This document shows, piece after piece, positions 41,642-43,338 of a DNA stretch of 43,338 nucleotides. The stretch lies in contig JAUNDG010000014.1 in NCBI GenBank assembly GCA_030526195.1, positions 25,499 to 68,836 of the forward strand. The letters are read 5' to 3'. Source of the DNA: Lachnospiraceae bacterium. Its GTDB lineage: Bacteria > Bacillota > Clostridia > Lachnospirales > Lachnospiraceae. Numbering within the stretch: the first letter of the stretch is position 1; each line of letters begins with the position of its first letter. A program made the position numbers and the translations under genes. The notes beneath the pieces were generated by a model that was not told the DNA's origin, made no database searches, and was given only the letters and a program-made list of their open reading frames with translations.

Positions 41642-42298
41642 ATGAAGAAAAATCTGACAGAAATCGTTTTTATTTTGGATCGCAGTGGTTCCATGAGCGG
41701 CCTTGAGGCGGATACCATCGGCGGGTTCAACAGCATGATCCGAAAGCAGCAAAGGGAAGAGGGTGAGGCTCTGGTCTCGACAGTTCTTTTTGATAATACC
41801 TGCGAGGTGATTCACGACCGGGTGAAGGTGCAGGATGTGCGGCCGATGACAGAACAGGATTACACGGTGCGGGGATGCACGGCGCTGCTGGATGCCATCG
41901 GCGGTGCCATTCATCACATCGGCAATGTCCATAAATACGCCCGTCCGGAGGATGTGCCGGCCCACACCCTTTTCGTGATCACCACCGACGGCATGGAAAA
42001 TGCCAGCCGACGCTACAGCAGTATAGAAGTTAAGCAAATGATCAAGCGTCAGCAGGAAAAGTACGGCTGGGAATTCTTGTTCCTGGGCGCCAATATTGAT
42101 GCGGTGGAGACCGCGGGACATTTTGGTATCGCCGGGGATCATGCGGTGAATTATCATGCCGACCGGGAAGGCACACGGCTAAATTATGAAGTGCTCAGTG
42201 AGGCCATCAGTTCTGTTCGGACTGAGGCGAAGCTGGGTGCCGGATGGAAGGCCCGGATCAATACAGATTTTACGAGTCGGCAGAAGAAAAATCGATGA
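41642..42298 (+). CDS. VWA-domain protein with intact MIDAS motif
   Basis: This 218-residue cytoplasmic protein (no signal or membrane segment) is one von Willebrand factor A domain. The metal-ion-dependent adhesion site is complete: FILDRSGSMSG (Asp13, Ser15, Ser17), the Thr in RGCTALLDAIG, and the Asp in ITTDGMEN. A C-terminal stretch WEFLFLGANIDAVETAGHFG is typical of the TerY-like subgroup. Such proteins assemble partner complexes in stress-response systems; with the macro protein next door, a shared ADP-ribose-linked process is conceivable but unproven. AGAGAGGAG precedes the ATG at 41642. It is the last gene of the island. Confidence 0.88.
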   Translation: MKKNLTEIVFILDRSGSMSGLEADTIGGFNSMIRKQQREEGEALVSTVLFDNTCEVIHDRVKVQDVRPMTEQDYTVRGCTALLDAIGGAIHHIGNVHKYARPEDVPAHTLFVITTDGMENASRRYSSIEVKQMIKRQQEKYGWEFLFLGANIDAVETAGHFGIAGDHAVNYHADREGTRLNYEVLSEAISSVRTEAKLGAGWKARINTDFTSRQKKNR

Positions 42299-42364
42299 TT
42301 GGAATGTGTCAAAAAAACCGCGGAAAATCAACGAAAAATCGGCAAAAAAGTGCAGGGCGGACTA

Positions 42365-42393
42365 TTGACAGCCATCGGTATGTTTTCTATAAT
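42365..42393 (+). promoter_or_regulatory. Strong promoter of rplM-rpsI
   Basis: Perfect TTGACA (42365-42370) and TATAAT (42388-42393) boxes are 17 bases apart, the consensus spacing. The leader of about 95 bases before rplM could hold a ribosomal-protein autoregulatory element, but I see no clear consensus. Confidence 0.9.
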
Positions 42394-42493
42394 GTTTAAG
42401 CATGTGTGTGACGATGTCTACCATAGCCCCGGTAACATCCGATCCAAAGCATATATTGAACAGTTAACTCTTATTTTTGGGAGGTTATCATCC

Positions 42494-42925
42494 ATGAAAG
42501 ATACATTTGTGGCTAACCCGGACAAGATCGAAAGAAAATGGTATCTTGTCGATGCTGATGGCGTAACACTTGGCCGTCTGGCTTCAGAAGTCGCTAAGAT
42601 TCTTCGCGGTAAGAACAAACCGGAATACACACCGTTTGTTGACACAGGCGACTATGTTGTTATCGTAAACGCAGAAAAAGTTAAGATCTCCGGCAAGAAG
42701 CTGGATCAGAAGATCTACTTCAGACATTCCGATTATGTTGGCGGTGCTAAATATACATCTCTCCGTGAAATGCTCGCCACAAAGCCGGAATATGTTGTTG
42801 AACATGCTGTTCGCGGCATGGTTCCGAAGGGTGCTCTTGGCGACAAGATGTACAAGAAACTCCATGTTTACGCTGGTCCGGAACATGAGCAGGCCGCTCA
42901 GAAGCCGGAAATGCTGACAATCTGA
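42494..42925 (+). CDS. rplM: Large-subunit ribosomal protein uL13
   Basis: This is L13, an early-assembling protein of the 50S subunit. The typical N-terminus ([20 protein letters not shown]), the [18 protein letters not shown] helix, [20 protein letters not shown], and the [21 protein letters not shown] motif are all present at the normal 143 residues. The ATG at 42494 is preceded by GGGAGG; the longer frame upstream is not conserved. In most Bacillota it directly follows truA, but here 11.6 kb separate them, and it has its own promoter. Confidence 0.97.
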   Translation: MKDTFVANPDKIERKWYLVDADGVTLGRLASEVAKILRGKNKPEYTPFVDTGDYVVIVNAEKVKISGKKLDQKIYFRHSDYVGGAKYTSLREMLATKPEYVVEHAVRGMVPKGALGDKMYKKLHVYAGPEHEQAAQKPEMLTI

Positions 42926-42941
42926 TAGGAGGAGTTGAAAA

Positions 42942-43331
42942 GTGGCAGAAAAATTTTATGGTACCGGCAGAAGAAAAAAATCTATCGCTAGAGTCTATCT
43001 GACACCGGGCACAGGCAAAATCACAATCAATAAGAAAGACATCGACGTTTATTTCTCAATGGAAACACTGAAGATGATCGTTCGTGCTCCGTTCGCTGTT
43101 ACTGAAACAGAAGGCAAGTATGATGTTACTGTTACAGTTCGTGGCGGCGGTATGACAGGCCAGGCTGGCGCTATCCGCCACGGCCTTGCACGTGCTATCG
43201 CTAAGATGGATCCGGAACTTCGTCCGCTTGTTAAGAAGGCCGGCTATCTGACACGTGATCCGAGAATGAAAGAACGTAAGAAATACGGTCTCAAAGCAGC
43301 CCGTCGCGCTCCCCAGTTCAGCAAGCGTTAA
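42942..43331 (+). CDS. rpsI: Small-subunit ribosomal protein uS9
   Basis: This is S9, whose C-terminal tail reaches the P-site tRNA. The [21 protein letters not shown] start, [19 protein letters not shown], and the basic C-terminus [10 protein letters not shown] are canonical. It has 129 residues. It begins with GTG at 42942, 16 bases after rplM, with an ideal AGGAGG upstream. The window ends 7 bases past its stop, so no terminator can be seen. Confidence 0.97.
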   Translation: MAEKFYGTGRRKKSIARVYLTPGTGKITINKKDIDVYFSMETLKMIVRAPFAVTETEGKYDVTVTVRGGGMTGQAGAIRHGLARAIAKMDPELRPLVKKAGYLTRDPRMKERKKYGLKAARRAPQFSKR

Positions 43332-43338
43332 TCGACTG

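Noticed and set aside
42400-42493. Ribosomal-protein L13 leader element
   Set aside because: The position fits, but I could not recognise the conserved structure or sequence, so I list only the promoter.

Overview
The window looks like chromosomal DNA of a moderately GC-rich member of the Bacillota, most likely class Clostridia. The evidence is gene order and family content: a single-strand fatty-acid synthesis operon with FabK rather than FabI, the tig-clpP-clpX-lon-engB proteostasis block, an ECF vitamin transporter module leading into truA, rplM and rpsI, strong AGGAGG-type ribosome binding sites, a Gram-positive LexA box, and a CWB2 cell-wall protein. I cannot name the genus. Almost all genes are on the + strand.

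Layout. (1) 1-10821: fatty-acid synthesis operon acpP-accB-accC-accD::accA-fabH-fabK-fabD-fabG-fabF-fabZ, followed by a MarR-family regulator that probably controls it. Unusual points are the fused carboxyltransferase without the AccD zinc ribbon, an Ala/Asn-rich insertion in FabH, and repeat-filled spacers before fabK and fabZ. (2) 10822-12180: an FMN riboswitch, a tandem pair of structured-RNA-like repeats that resemble HEARO/omegaRNA elements, and the riboflavin S-component ribU. (3) 12181-17907: hisC-type aminotransferase, small export protein, membrane-anchored hydrolase, uppS, a trans-polyprenyl synthase and dapF. (4) 17908-20488: a small minus-strand gene and a solute-binding lipoprotein, divergent around a LexA box, then a DJ-1/PfpI protein. 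(5) 20475-30897: tig, clpP, clpX, lon, engB, a fused double ATPase ecfA1::ecfA2, ecfT, and truA fused to an AlkD-like DNA alkylation-repair domain. (6) 30923-42298: an accessory island of about 11 kb lying where rplM would normally follow truA. It holds an AbiEi/AbiEii toxin-antitoxin pair, an XRE regulator, a CWB2 surface protein, three zinc-ribbon membrane proteins plus an orphan 3' remnant, a macro-domain protein and a VWA protein. (7) 42365-43331: rplM-rpsI with its own near-consensus promoter.

How the parts relate. RibU supplies the substrate-binding subunit for the EcfA1A2-EcfT energising module encoded 15 kb away, and FabK needs the FMN that the riboswitch senses. UppS and the polyprenyl synthase, with DapF, feed cell-wall synthesis.

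The strongest unexplained signal is at sequence level. The 7-mer GAAAATG/CATTTTC occurs about 65 times by my eye count, where base composition predicts roughly four. It occurs on both strands, inside genes (where it seems to override codon preference) and in spacers. It is concentrated in repeat arrays before fabK and fabZ and recurs in the non-conserved linkers of AccB, AccD::AccA, FabH and EcfA1::EcfA2. Its density and codon-overriding behaviour resemble a DNA-uptake-type or Chi-type genome-wide word, which would be unusual in this phylum. Other leading findings are the TruA-AlkD fusion, the omegaRNA-like repeats with no nuclease gene nearby, and the truA/rplM island.
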